Shown here piece after piece: positions 8,844 through 17,153 of a DNA stretch of 27,708 nt (the first letter of the stretch is position 1; each line of letters opens with the position of its first letter). Source of the stretch: a virus; IMG/VR virus record IMGVR_UViG_3300046009_007421, positions 1 through 27,708 of that record; one strand, given 5' to 3'. The translations under genes and the position numbers were made by a program. The notes beneath the pieces were generated by a model that worked only from the letters and a program-made list of their open reading frames with translations, had not been told where the DNA came from and did no database searches.

Positions 8844-9980
8844 TTAGAATCCTGGAAAAGAATCAGGATGTTGTACTTTTAATATCGTTTTGAAACTTTT
8901 TGATTTTTTAGAACCATCTTGTCTCACTACTTCGATAGATATATTACCAATAGAATCAGAACTACGTTCTCTATCACCAAACTTTAATGGTGGCCTGCCC
9001 GTATATAATGTGGGTTTCATTGATTTTGAACTACCTGCTCCTAAACTAAAACTAGTTTCTGGAAGCTTAAAGAACGCACCTTTCGGGCCAAATGTGGTTT
9101 TTATATTGATTGTAATTGGAAACTTATCGTTATTTGTAAACTCTATCGTTTCACCATATCTCCATTGTTTTTTTCTTCTTCGTTCTAATTGATGTGTAGA
9201 TACTGCAGCAGTTATCCAACCATCTTTATCATTTCCCTTATCGGTAAACTTAACCAAACCAACTTCATTGATAATTTCTGCACCTGATGAAAATGCAACC
9301 GCTTGTGCAGATTGTTGTATCGCTTGTTGTTGTTGTAATGCACCTAATTGAGCTTGTAATCCTTCAATAATTGAATTCAATGAATCAATTTGTTTAATCA
9401 ATGCTCTTATTTGTGCTTTAAACCCTGTATTTTGTGATTGTAAAGATGCCCTTAAAATCGATTCATCAACTGACTTTTGTAATGATGTGGATATTTGACC
9501 GGTGAAATCTGCAATTGTTCCGTTTAAAGTATCCAATTGATTGGTTAATGCATCATTTGTTTGTTCAATTGTTAATCTATTATTTATTTCCGTTTGAACT
9601 TGTGCTCTTAAATCTGTGATAGTTACATTTAATGAATCTATTGTTAATTGTAATCTTGTATTTTGAATTCTTAGTTCATTACTAGATGTTACCTCTGCAT
9701 CATATATTGGTTTTGGAACCAAATCCAAGTTTGATGTTGGAATATTTGGGGCCAATTCTGTTACCGCGACATTAACAGCTTTAAGTAATTCGGTTTCATC
9801 GTATTTTGGTTTATCTAATCCCTTAAATATCAATGAAGTTGCGGGATTTACATTATCAACAATGGTTACATTGTAATCATTTTTTGATATTGCAGACGAA
9901 CCAGATACACTTAGAATTTCTTCGAATTGTTTCTTTTTTTGTTCTTGTAATTTTTCTGCTATTGCTTCTAATCCTGTCAT
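8844..9980 (-). CDS. Long coiled-coil structural protein with C-terminal beta domain (378 aa)
   Basis: ATG start, one base after the stop of the 361-residue gene. Residues about 100-225 form an extended coiled coil with regular hydrophobic spacing (LRIQNTRLQLTIDSLNVTI, repeated IDSLN and LQAQLGALQQQQ), ending in a Gln-rich run. Residues about 250-378 are beta-rich (WRYGETIEFTNNDKFPITIN, then a basic segment). This stalk-plus-head layout suits a fibre or whisker-type trimer attached to the baseplate. I do not recognise a named family. Neighbours are a DNRLRE-like protein upstream and an unknown downstream. Confidence 0.75.
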   Translation of the reverse strand: MTGLEAIAEKLQEQKKKQFEEILSVSGSSAISKNDYNVTIVDNVNPATSLIFKGLDKPKYDETELLKAVNVAVTELAPNIPTSNLDLVPKPIYDAEVTSSNELRIQNTRLQLTIDSLNVTITDLRAQVQTEINNRLTIEQTNDALTNQLDTLNGTIADFTGQISTSLQKSVDESILRASLQSQNTGFKAQIRALIKQIDSLNSIIEGLQAQLGALQQQQAIQQSAQAVAFSSGAEIINEVGLVKFTDKGNDKDGWITAAVSTHQLERRRKKQWRYGETIEFTNNDKFPITINIKTTFGPKGAFFKLPETSFSLGAGSSKSMKPTLYTGRPPLKFGDRERSSDSIGNISIEVVRQDGSKKSKSFKTILKVQHPDSFPGF

Positions 9981-9981
9981 A

Positions 9982-11067
9982 TTATACTAAATCAAAAATA
10001 TATTTTTCATCAATTATTGTAGAAATATCATTTTCTACAACTTTTAATTTTAATTTATATGTTCTATTTTTTGGAAATGTATTTAAGTTCATAACAAAAT
10101 AATTAGATGTAGAATCACAACTAACTTTTGTATAATCTCCGAATGGTAAAATAACCTCAGATGTAATATAATCTTCCAATTGATAATAAATATTTGTTAT
10201 ATATTTTGATTGGTCGTATGCAAATGTTGTCCCAAAAGATTTTAAAGGATACATATCTCTTCCTTTTATTCTTATTTTTACTTTTGTATTTGCAGAATAT
10301 TCTTTTTTAAGGTTTGTAATTACAACTTTATATCCATCTTCTGCAGAACCTGTTACAGGTAATAAACTTCCAGTTACAAAAGAACTATCATCCCAAACTA
10401 ATTCTAATTTTGGTTCATATATTGTATTTGTTTCCTTTGAAAAGAACTTTAATACACCATAGTCCATTGTATCGGTATATAATGATGCCGATGTGTGGTG
10501 GTGTAATATTATACCATCATTGGTTAATCTATTTGAACCACTAATCCATAATTTTACAATATTTGTTACATCCATTCTAATATCATCCGGTTCATTACTA
10601 AACGATTGTGATGCCATTGATGCACTATACCACAACCCACCACCTCCATTTAATATAGAAGATGTATCCGTTTGAGCAGGATAAGAACCTGATAGGTCTT
10701 GCCACTTTGAAGAACCATTCAAATAATACCAACTTACACCATCCGATGTTATGTTGTCAAATTTAGTACCAGTTCCCATTTTCCAACTTCCAGATATTGC
10801 ATTTGCATACAACGTATATTCTAAAGGTATTTCTTCGGAGTTTGCCGATTTAAGATTTAAGAAAACGGAATAACTTCCTGTTCCTATGTTTTCTACAATT
10901 GATTGCGAAATTTGTGTTGTATTGAATTTAATTAAAGTTCTAGCTATATCCATAGTAGACCCATAATAAAGTTTACCTACCTCTAATATCTCATCTCTAC
11001 CTGCATTTTGTTCAGGTTGTTGAAGATATATACTTGCGTCATATGATGATGTGTAAAATATATGCAT
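9982..11067 (-). CDS. DNRLRE-like (carbohydrate-binding fold) baseplate protein (361 aa)
   Basis: The ATG overlaps the gp6 stop codon by one base (TAATG). Residues 1-230 match the pattern of DNRLRE/disaggregatase-like beta-sandwich domains: YDASIYLQQPEQNAG, then EILEVGK, then ARTLIKFNTTQI, then a W-x-x-G segment with VSWYYLNGSSKWQ, a DVTNIVKLWISGSN helix-like stretch, GIILHH, and a closing PKLELVW. The C-terminal 120 residues look like a second beta domain with basic patches. In bacteria such domains occur in secreted carbohydrate-active proteins. Here the gene follows gp6 directly, so a glycan-binding or wedge-stabilising role is likely. The domain call is by pattern only. Confidence 0.7.
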   Translation of the reverse strand: MHIFYTSSYDASIYLQQPEQNAGRDEILEVGKLYYGSTMDIARTLIKFNTTQISQSIVENIGTGSYSVFLNLKSANSEEIPLEYTLYANAISGSWKMGTGTKFDNITSDGVSWYYLNGSSKWQDLSGSYPAQTDTSSILNGGGGLWYSASMASQSFSNEPDDIRMDVTNIVKLWISGSNRLTNDGIILHHHTSASLYTDTMDYGVLKFFSKETNTIYEPKLELVWDDSSFVTGSLLPVTGSAEDGYKVVITNLKKEYSANTKVKIRIKGRDMYPLKSFGTTFAYDQSKYITNIYYQLEDYITSEVILPFGDYTKVSCDSTSNYFVMNLNTFPKNRTYKLKLKVVENDISTIIDEKYIFDLV

Positions 11068-13079
11068 TATAATGCCCTCCCTTTTATGTCTTTGTTTGGA
11101 TATTTAATTTCAAATATAGAAGGGTCTAAGGAAGGGTAGACAATCTTTCCTTTGGTTGCCTCATCTATGTTATATCTGTTTGGTGAATAATTACCGTCCC
11201 CACCACATAAGTTTGAAATTTTTACGGATGGAACACTCATTACCCCTTCCACATTTGCTAGTATCAATTCTATTTCTGAAAGATTTATTGGTTTGTTGAA
11301 TGTCCAATTATCTATATTAAAATAAGTTTGCAATTCTGTTAAGCAGTTTGTAATAACTTCTCTCTTATTATAATTTGAATAAACAACTACATCAAAGTCT
11401 ACACCAATATTAATAATAAACCCATCAATAATATTAACACCATCGGTTAACATTCTATATTCTCCTAAATACGTTTTTAGATTTTGTTTAACTGATTTGT
11501 TTATTATTGTTAAATTTTTATTAGAATTATACCCCAATACATACATATTAATTGCAAATGGATTATTTACTTCACTAATAGATGTTTTCTTTTGACTAAG
11601 ATATTTAACTAATTCTTTTTGTATATCTTGTCTAGAACTATTTTTTAATCCATCAACTAAATTAACAAATTCATTAATATTTTGTGGTGATGCCAAAATA
11701 GATGATGGAGAATTATTATCCACCTCACCATCGGGACTAACATATACTTTTGCAACACTGCCATATCTTTCTGGCATAGATAATGCTCTCACAATATAAT
11801 CCTGTCTAGTTACTGCTCTGTTTTGAGACCCAAACATTGCCAAACCATTTTGTCTAATTTCTTCAATTGATTCACTATCTCTACCACCAGTTGCAGCATC
11901 GGAATTTTCAACTCCAATTGATTGTTTATATAAACTATATAAATTTATATCAGTTATAGATGCCAAATCTTCTTCAAATTCTATTTTTGAAATGGTTGTT
12001 AAATCGTTTGCATTTACATTAGATGATACCCCACCACCAACTAAATATTTTATAGTTAATTGTTTTCCGTTAGGTGCAATACCCAATGTATTTGTTTTTA
12101 AAAAGTTAGATGGGTCAATACCTTCATTTAATCTTTGTATTGAATTTGCTAATCCCAATCCAACATTTTTTGGGTTTGGCAAAAGGATTTCATCACTTTC
12201 ACTTAAACTACCATTTCCAAATTGTAAGTCAATAGTATTATCTGAATTTACTTTGGTCGAAAATCTATAAGGTACTTTTTGAACTTCTAAAATATAAGGA
12301 ACGTCTGCAGATATATCATTTTCATTATTGTTCAATAATGTATTTGGTTGTTCTACAAAAATAGTTTCTTGTGCCAAATATGGGACTTCATAATATTGAA
12401 TGTTTTCTTCATCAACAACATTTGTTATTTGTATAATATTTGAATCCGATAATGTTATAATTGGGTAATCCGTTGAATTTGAAACCGTAATAGTTGTAGA
12501 AACTTCTCTAGCAGATATTGCCTGAACTTGTTTAGTTATCAAATATTGTGTCGGTTCTCCACTTCCATCTCTACTATAAACGTCAATTTCTCTACTACTT
12601 GAATTTGCAAAATCGACTGCATCAATTGTTCTAAAAACTACATTCGAGTTACTTTTTGATGTAACTTCCATTCCACTTTTAATTTTTAAAAATAAGCTAT
12701 CATCTGGTTTGTTGTTTACACCTGAACCAATACTTTTAATTAATTGATAAACAGTTAATGTTGTTACGGCCGGGGTTGTTACTTTTGGTTTGTATCCCAT
12801 AGATTGAGCCAATGCAATTACATTTTTCCTTTCAGTTGCATTTGATAACATTGATTCTTTAAGTTGTATATCTTGATAAAAAGATAACATATCACCAATT
12901 GCTGCAGCTTGTTCTAAGAAAACCATACCCGGAGATGCATCATTGAAATCCGAATATTGATTTGGAAAATATGTCTTAGTAAAATCAATAAGATTTTGTT
13001 TTAATGCATCAAAATCCTTACCTAAGTAATTTATGTTTTTGGTGTTTCCCCAATTTTTATTTATAGACTTTATAGCCAT
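11067..13079 (-). CDS. gp6: Baseplate wedge subunit, gp6/baseplate J-like (670 aa)
   Basis: The N-terminus has the conserved block of T4-like gp6 proteins: NYLGKDFDALKQNLIDF, then PNQYSDFNDASPGMVFLEQA, then MLSFYQDIQLKESML and ERKNVIALAQSMGYKPK. The middle contains a baseplate J-like region with GGRDSESIEEIRQNG and TRQDYIVRALSMPERYGSVA (residues about 395-440), the usual J-type signature. Length of 670 aa is in the range of gp6 (about 650). It should form the inner wedge ring that clamps the baseplate. The gene lies four bases after gp25 and overlaps the next gene by one base. The assignment is strong. Confidence 0.92.
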   Translation of the reverse strand: MAIKSINKNWGNTKNINYLGKDFDALKQNLIDFTKTYFPNQYSDFNDASPGMVFLEQAAAIGDMLSFYQDIQLKESMLSNATERKNVIALAQSMGYKPKVTTPAVTTLTVYQLIKSIGSGVNNKPDDSLFLKIKSGMEVTSKSNSNVVFRTIDAVDFANSSSREIDVYSRDGSGEPTQYLITKQVQAISAREVSTTITVSNSTDYPIITLSDSNIIQITNVVDEENIQYYEVPYLAQETIFVEQPNTLLNNNENDISADVPYILEVQKVPYRFSTKVNSDNTIDLQFGNGSLSESDEILLPNPKNVGLGLANSIQRLNEGIDPSNFLKTNTLGIAPNGKQLTIKYLVGGGVSSNVNANDLTTISKIEFEEDLASITDINLYSLYKQSIGVENSDAATGGRDSESIEEIRQNGLAMFGSQNRAVTRQDYIVRALSMPERYGSVAKVYVSPDGEVDNNSPSSILASPQNINEFVNLVDGLKNSSRQDIQKELVKYLSQKKTSISEVNNPFAINMYVLGYNSNKNLTIINKSVKQNLKTYLGEYRMLTDGVNIIDGFIINIGVDFDVVVYSNYNKREVITNCLTELQTYFNIDNWTFNKPINLSEIELILANVEGVMSVPSVKISNLCGGDGNYSPNRYNIDEATKGKIVYPSLDPSIFEIKYPNKDIKGRAL

Positions 13080-13083
13080 TTTA

Positions 13084-13521
13084 TTATTTTTCTATTTTTA
13101 AGGTTATCGTATCCGATAGAGATGGATTTGCTGCTAAAGAAAATTGTATTTCTAATAATATCTTATTTGCATCTATATCATCACTATCATAATCAAAGAT
13201 TATTTGTTGAATTTCAATATAAGGTAACCAAGTTTTAACAGCATCTAAAATACTATCTTCTATTTTTTGAGAAATCGTTTCATCTATAATTGGTTCAAAT
13301 AAAACTTGCCAAACATCACATCCAAAATTTGGGTTCATTTCTCTTTCACCTTTTGCGGTCATTACTAGATTTATAATATTATCTTTGGCCTGAGATAGGG
13401 TAGTATAATTAACGGAAAAAATACCATTAGAATTGGATGTTCTATTAATACCAATACCCAATACTTTGTAATTATTTTCCGATAAGTCGTCTACATTAAT
13501 TTTTCCTAACTCTATTGCCAT
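13084..13521 (-). CDS. gp25: Baseplate wedge subunit, gp25-like (145 aa)
   Basis: The 145-residue size fits the GPW/gp25 family (T4 gp25 is 132 aa). The family core is seen: SQAKDNIINLVMTAKGEREMNPNFGC (residues about 43-68), with the GER-x-x-x-P-x-FG motif, followed by an ETISQKIEDSILDAVKTWLP helix and a C-terminal beta hairpin. In contractile tails gp25 sits at the sheath-wedge junction and starts sheath assembly. Its ATG overlaps the TAA of the 165-residue gene (TAATG), so translation is probably coupled; gp6 follows. Confidence 0.93.
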   Translation of the reverse strand: MAIELGKINVDDLSENNYKVLGIGINRTSNSNGIFSVNYTTLSQAKDNIINLVMTAKGEREMNPNFGCDVWQVLFEPIIDETISQKIEDSILDAVKTWLPYIEIQQIIFDYDSDDIDANKILLEIQFSLAANPSLSDTITLKIEK

Positions 13522-14018
13522 TATTTAAATCTTTTTACTAATTCACTATAATCTCTTGTCAATGCTTTTATTGTAGCATCTTGTAAACCATCACCGGTTG
13601 ATTCAAAATTTGGGACATTGGATGGTACATTTACCTCTCTAAAATCCATTGTTTCCCACTCACTTTCATCGACCCTTAATTCTGGTTTAATCATATCCAA
13701 TACACTTCCAACTGCCTGTGCACCTTCTTTTCTTTGTTCCGAAGTAAATGGTTGAGTCATATTCAAAATCTCATTTATCATTGGGTCTTTTGAAAATTCT
13801 CTTTGTGGTCTTTGTGGTTGTTGTACAGGTTGTTGTCTTTTAACCGGTGTAGGAGTAACTTCTGTCATCTCTCTTAACGATGGAGTAGATGTTTTTGTTT
13901 GTGAGTTCAATGTAACTGCACCAGATTTAATTAATTTAACAAGTTCTTCTTTAACTTGTTGTTTAACTTCGTTTTTAACAACTTCTTTAATTAAAGTTAA
14001 TAAAATGTCTGATTTCAT
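13521..14018 (-). CDS. Conserved small tail protein with flexible Pro/Gln linker (165 aa)
   Basis: ATG start, TAA overlapping gp25 by one base. An N-terminal helix (residues 1-32, Val/Lys/Glu heptad-like) is followed by a low-complexity linker rich in Pro, Gln, Arg and Thr (residues about 45-75) and a C-terminal helical part (EWETMDFREV, then RDYSELVKRF at the end). I do not know a named family. Because it precedes gp25 and gp6 it may be a chaperone or connector for wedge assembly. It is the first gene after the only sizeable break in the gp55-gp6 stretch and has a candidate promoter of its own at 14044-14071. Confidence 0.7.
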   Translation of the reverse strand: MKSDILLTLIKEVVKNEVKQQVKEELVKLIKSGAVTLNSQTKTSTPSLREMTEVTPTPVKRQQPVQQPQRPQREFSKDPMINEILNMTQPFTSEQRKEGAQAVGSVLDMIKPELRVDESEWETMDFREVNVPSNVPNFESTGDGLQDATIKALTRDYSELVKRFK

Positions 14019-14043
14019 AATAATTGTTTGTATGTTTTAGTAA

Positions 14044-14071
14044 TAAATATTTGATTTAAATAATTATCCAA
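14044..14071 (-). promoter_or_regulatory. Candidate promoter TTGGAT-N16-TATTTA before the 165-aa/gp25/gp6 genes
   Basis: On the minus strand TTGGAT (14066-14071, over the last codons of the 484-residue gene) is followed after 16 bases by TATTTA (14044-14049), within TATTTATT. The gap to the ATG is 25 bases. It is the only gap over 10 bases between the gp55-like gene and the gp6 stop, so a promoter here would separate the wedge genes from the spike genes. Confidence 0.4.
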
Positions 14072-15518
14072 CATTTGGTATTGTTGGTATTTTAATGTTT
14101 ACATCGACCTTTGGTGCATTTATTTTTACATCAGGTAAAGATATAGCTAATGATGCAAGTAAATCCACAGGACTTATGTTTGGCAATTGTGGCAATTCTG
14201 GAAAAGTTGGTATTTCAATACTACCCAAATCAATCTGAGGAAATTCAATCGTTGAAGGAAAATCAGGTACAGGAGGTCCTGTTTTTACTTGATAGCCTGT
14301 ATAATTTATGCTTGCAGGTGCCGGTGGTGCAGGTGGTGTATATTGTGCTGTCACCATCATATTACCACCAACACCCATTAAATGTATTTGTGCAAGTTGG
14401 AGAAACGGGTCAATCATCACATTTGTTTTAGTGCTAAAAATAAAACTAGGTGGTGTAAAACTAATAAAAGGTGGGTCTGGTATCAAATCCTTTATCTTTT
14501 CTTCCGCCAGAGCTCGTATTTCTTCTTCGGTTGGTGTTTTTGCATCAATTTGTTCTTGCAATTCTTCTTTTGTTGGTATATTTGGAATTTCAATTGGTAT
14601 ATCTATTTCAGGTACCAATCCTTTTGCAGTATCTTTTACAAATTTTTTAATTTCTGCTGCAGTTGGTTTTGGGCTTGGAATAGAATCTAATATTGCAACT
14701 ACCATTTGAACATATTGATATATTGGTTGTAGTATGATATCTTCAATTGGAGGTATAATTTGATTTTTAATCTCCTCAATTGCTTTTTCTAATAATTTTT
14801 CTTTTGTTTCTTCTATTATTTTTTTCCTATCTGGTAATTTTGGAAATTCAAATTTTAATGCCTTTTTGATTTGTTTTCCTATTGCTGGTTTTTTCTTTTT
14901 AGCTTCTTTTAATTTTTTTATTATTTCAACTGCACCTTTAACCACCGGATGATTTTTTATATCCGGTGCAACTGCTTCTTTGTTTATTATTTTTTGGGCA
15001 GTTTCATATACAGGAATAGTGATTGATGGTAATGGTGCAATTGCGGGTAATGTTATTGTTTGTTTTTTCAACTCATCTTCCAACGCTTTTAATATTTCCA
15101 CTTCTGCTTTATGTAATGCTGCAGTAGCTGCCAATGATATCGGGTCCGGGCCAATATTTTGTATTGTACCAGGTGCAGGTGGTGTTGTAGGCCATCCCAA
15201 AGGCTTTATCAATGGGTTTGGTAATGGTGACATTTCTGCACCCAACCAATATGCATCAAATGCTGCAGGATATATTTCCGCCAATACATTAAAATTACTA
15301 CCAACACTATCCGTTCCTTTTTTTAATGCAATTTTTATAGCATCTGCCATACCTTTAACACTACCATTGATAACGTTGACTCCATACAATAAATCACCAC
15401 CACTTTTTATTGCCTTATCGTATTCATTTGCATAAAATTCAGCAAACTCATCCGGGTCAGCCTTAAATTGTCCTGTAACCATTGCGGTCAAAACATTCAA
15501 TTTAAAAATTGCCCACAT
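14064..15518 (-). CDS. Pro-rich baseplate/hub-associated protein (484 aa), unknown
   Basis: The gene starts one base after the spike gene stop. Residues 1-130 are helical (FKLNVLTAMVTGQFKADPDE, then YPAAFDAYWLGAEM). Residues about 130-310 alternate short helices with Ile/Pro strings (EKAIEEIKNQIIPPIEDIIL). From about residue 380 the sequence is Pro-rich with repeated short motifs of the kind I-x-x-P and IPTxP, ending IPTIPNVG. I do not recognise a family. Position between spike and wedge genes suggests a hub or wedge-associated role, perhaps an assembly scaffold. Because of the biased composition, several open frames on the other strand overlap it; the TAA/ATG neighbours and codon pattern support this frame. 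Confidence 0.75.
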   Translation of the reverse strand: MWAIFKLNVLTAMVTGQFKADPDEFAEFYANEYDKAIKSGGDLLYGVNVINGSVKGMADAIKIALKKGTDSVGSNFNVLAEIYPAAFDAYWLGAEMSPLPNPLIKPLGWPTTPPAPGTIQNIGPDPISLAATAALHKAEVEILKALEDELKKQTITLPAIAPLPSITIPVYETAQKIINKEAVAPDIKNHPVVKGAVEIIKKLKEAKKKKPAIGKQIKKALKFEFPKLPDRKKIIEETKEKLLEKAIEEIKNQIIPPIEDIILQPIYQYVQMVVAILDSIPSPKPTAAEIKKFVKDTAKGLVPEIDIPIEIPNIPTKEELQEQIDAKTPTEEEIRALAEEKIKDLIPDPPFISFTPPSFIFSTKTNVMIDPFLQLAQIHLMGVGGNMMVTAQYTPPAPPAPASINYTGYQVKTGPPVPDFPSTIEFPQIDLGSIEIPTFPELPQLPNISPVDLLASLAISLPDVKINAPKVDVNIKIPTIPNVG

Positions 15519-15519
15519 A

Positions 15520-16746
15520 TTATTTACTTAAAAATGTTCTACTTGATTGTATTTTACCTAATCTTTTCTTAATTGAGGTAAAAATTGCAGCATTATGTGG
15601 CCCTGCTCCACTTGGGCCTACTCCTGTTGCAAAAACCATCTTATTGATTGCATCCAACATTTCTTCCATTAATGCAATTAATTCTCCCGCCAATACTGCT
15701 CTTTGAACCGGCTCACCGGCTTTTCCTGATGTTTTTTTAACTTCACCTAACCAAATATTACCAACACCATCCGTTGATATTACAACGTTTCTTTTTGTTT
15801 GTAATATAATGTTGTTATTGGAATGTATATGTGAATCACCAATAGAATCTACACTAAATTTACCATCGGTTATTATACCCGTATTACTTTTACCAAATAT
15901 AATAAATTCTTTTGATTTTGCAGATAACACTATTCTATCGGAATTTACAAATAATTGGTCACCAGTCAAATCCGTTGAATTTGGATAGTTAGTAAATGCT
16001 ATTTTTTGTTTTTTAATTGTTTCTTTGAATGGGACTTTTACTTTACCTGATGTGAAATATACAGAAGTTCCATCTTTATTAATATTCTCCTCGACCAATG
16101 TTCCAATCGGCTCAGAATCTAATTCGTTATTTTGTTTATTACGAATATAAATTCCAGGTGAGGAAGTTTTATCATCTTCTGTCAAAAAGAACTCACTAAA
16201 ACGAATTGTATTGCCAACTCTACCTTGTAAAATTGTATCACCTTCTTTTGGTAATAAAAATTTAATCTTTTCATTTTTTTTATATAAAGATTTTTGGGAA
16301 TCGGATTTAATAGGTGCAGAATTTGGTGTACCATCTTTTGCAGATTTATAATCTGCATTTTTATTAGATGTGTTTAAACTTATTGGTTCTCTATCCGTAG
16401 TTGATATAGAAATTGCAGCATTTTCTCTATAATTTGGGTATAAAGAAATACTATATGGTAACCAATAATATCCATCTTGTATTTTTAAAATTACAATAGT
16501 TTCACCTGTTATTGGATATGTTATATTATTTTTATCAAAAGGAAATGCAATGTTTTCACTTTTTGAATTTACTTTATTTGATTTGAATTTAATTGCACCC
16601 AAATACTCCATATTATCAAATGATTCAATATAATTTTTATTATCATTATATTTTGGAATGAAATTACTATCTATATCTATTTTTCTATCAGTTGGTAAAG
16701 ATGTATATACAGTTTCAACAGTTGCTAAAAATGAATTTATTTCCAT
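15520..16746 (-). CDS. Baseplate central spike/hub protein, gp5/gpV-like without lysozyme domain (408 aa)
   Basis: The gene overlaps the upstream 135-residue gene by one base. Residues about 50-110 look like the OB-fold domain of spike proteins, with PITGETIVILKIQDGYYWLP as its core. After a charged linker, ILQGRVGNTIRFSE starts a beta-helical region. Residues about 275-335 have short repeated strand turns (FIIFGKSNTGIITDG, then SIGDSHIHSNNNIILQTKRN), as in gp5C/VgrG-type prisms. The C-terminus (AVLAGELIALMEEMLDAINK, then VGPSGAGP) is a helical end seen in phage spike proteins. T4 gp5 carries a lysozyme domain; none is visible here. It should form the membrane-puncturing tip. Confidence 0.65.
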   Translation of the reverse strand: MEINSFLATVETVYTSLPTDRKIDIDSNFIPKYNDNKNYIESFDNMEYLGAIKFKSNKVNSKSENIAFPFDKNNITYPITGETIVILKIQDGYYWLPYSISLYPNYRENAAISISTTDREPISLNTSNKNADYKSAKDGTPNSAPIKSDSQKSLYKKNEKIKFLLPKEGDTILQGRVGNTIRFSEFFLTEDDKTSSPGIYIRNKQNNELDSEPIGTLVEENINKDGTSVYFTSGKVKVPFKETIKKQKIAFTNYPNSTDLTGDQLFVNSDRIVLSAKSKEFIIFGKSNTGIITDGKFSVDSIGDSHIHSNNNIILQTKRNVVISTDGVGNIWLGEVKKTSGKAGEPVQRAVLAGELIALMEEMLDAINKMVFATGVGPSGAGPHNAAIFTSIKKRLGKIQSSRTFLSK

Positions 16747-17153
16747 TATTTTACTTTAGTTTTTATTTCTTCAATTTCTATTTCCAAATCAACCATTTTT
16801 TCTTTGGTTTTTTCTTCAACAGCATCTATTGCGTCCTCCATATCTGCAAGTAATTGTTCTTTTTCTTGTTCACTTAACCAACCATCCTCACCAATACCTT
16901 TGGCTTCTGCAGCTGCAAGTCTTTGTGCAATTGTTGCAAGTTTAATTAAATGGTCATCATTTTTAACCGATACCTCAATTAAATCTTTTATGATAGGTGC
17001 AATGACCGTTGCTTCACCAACATTTTTAATCAATTTACGAAGTGATTCAATCAAATCGGAAATGTTTTTCTTTTTGTTTTGTTGGTTTTCGTATATATCT
17101 TTAAATAATGATGATAAGTTTTTACCATCAAATAATTGAAATTCGTTTGACAT
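16746..17153 (-). CDS. Small helical phage protein (135 aa), unknown
   Basis: TAATG overlaps at both ends (with the SGNH-like gene upstream and the spike gene downstream). The protein is mostly helical, with a conserved-looking N-terminus (FQLFDGKNLSSLFKDIYENQ), a middle with VKNDDHLIKLATIAQRLAAA, and a charged Glu/Lys coiled-coil end. I do not recognise a named family. Tight coupling to the spike gene suggests that it is a baseplate hub component or a chaperone for spike assembly. No enzyme motif, signal or membrane segment is present. Confidence 0.75.
   Translation of the reverse strand: MSNEFQLFDGKNLSSLFKDIYENQQNKKKNISDLIESLRKLIKNVGEATVIAPIIKDLIEVSVKNDDHLIKLATIAQRLAAAEAKGIGEDGWLSEQEKEQLLADMEDAIDAVEEKTKEKMVDLEIEIEEIKTKVK

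Noticed and set aside
14308-14709. Open frame of 133 codons on the plus strand
   Set aside because: It is a reverse frame of the Pro/Ile-rich 484-residue gene; biased composition there opens several frames. It has no partner genes on that strand and would be the only plus-strand gene in the window.
14980-15435. Open frame of 151 codons on the plus strand
   Set aside because: Same explanation; the minus-strand gene has coupled neighbours on both sides.
16804-17139. Plus-strand frame of 111 codons opposite the small helical protein
   Set aside because: It lies wholly opposite a gene with TAATG junctions at both ends; its Ser/Ala/Ile-rich content reflects the complementary codons.
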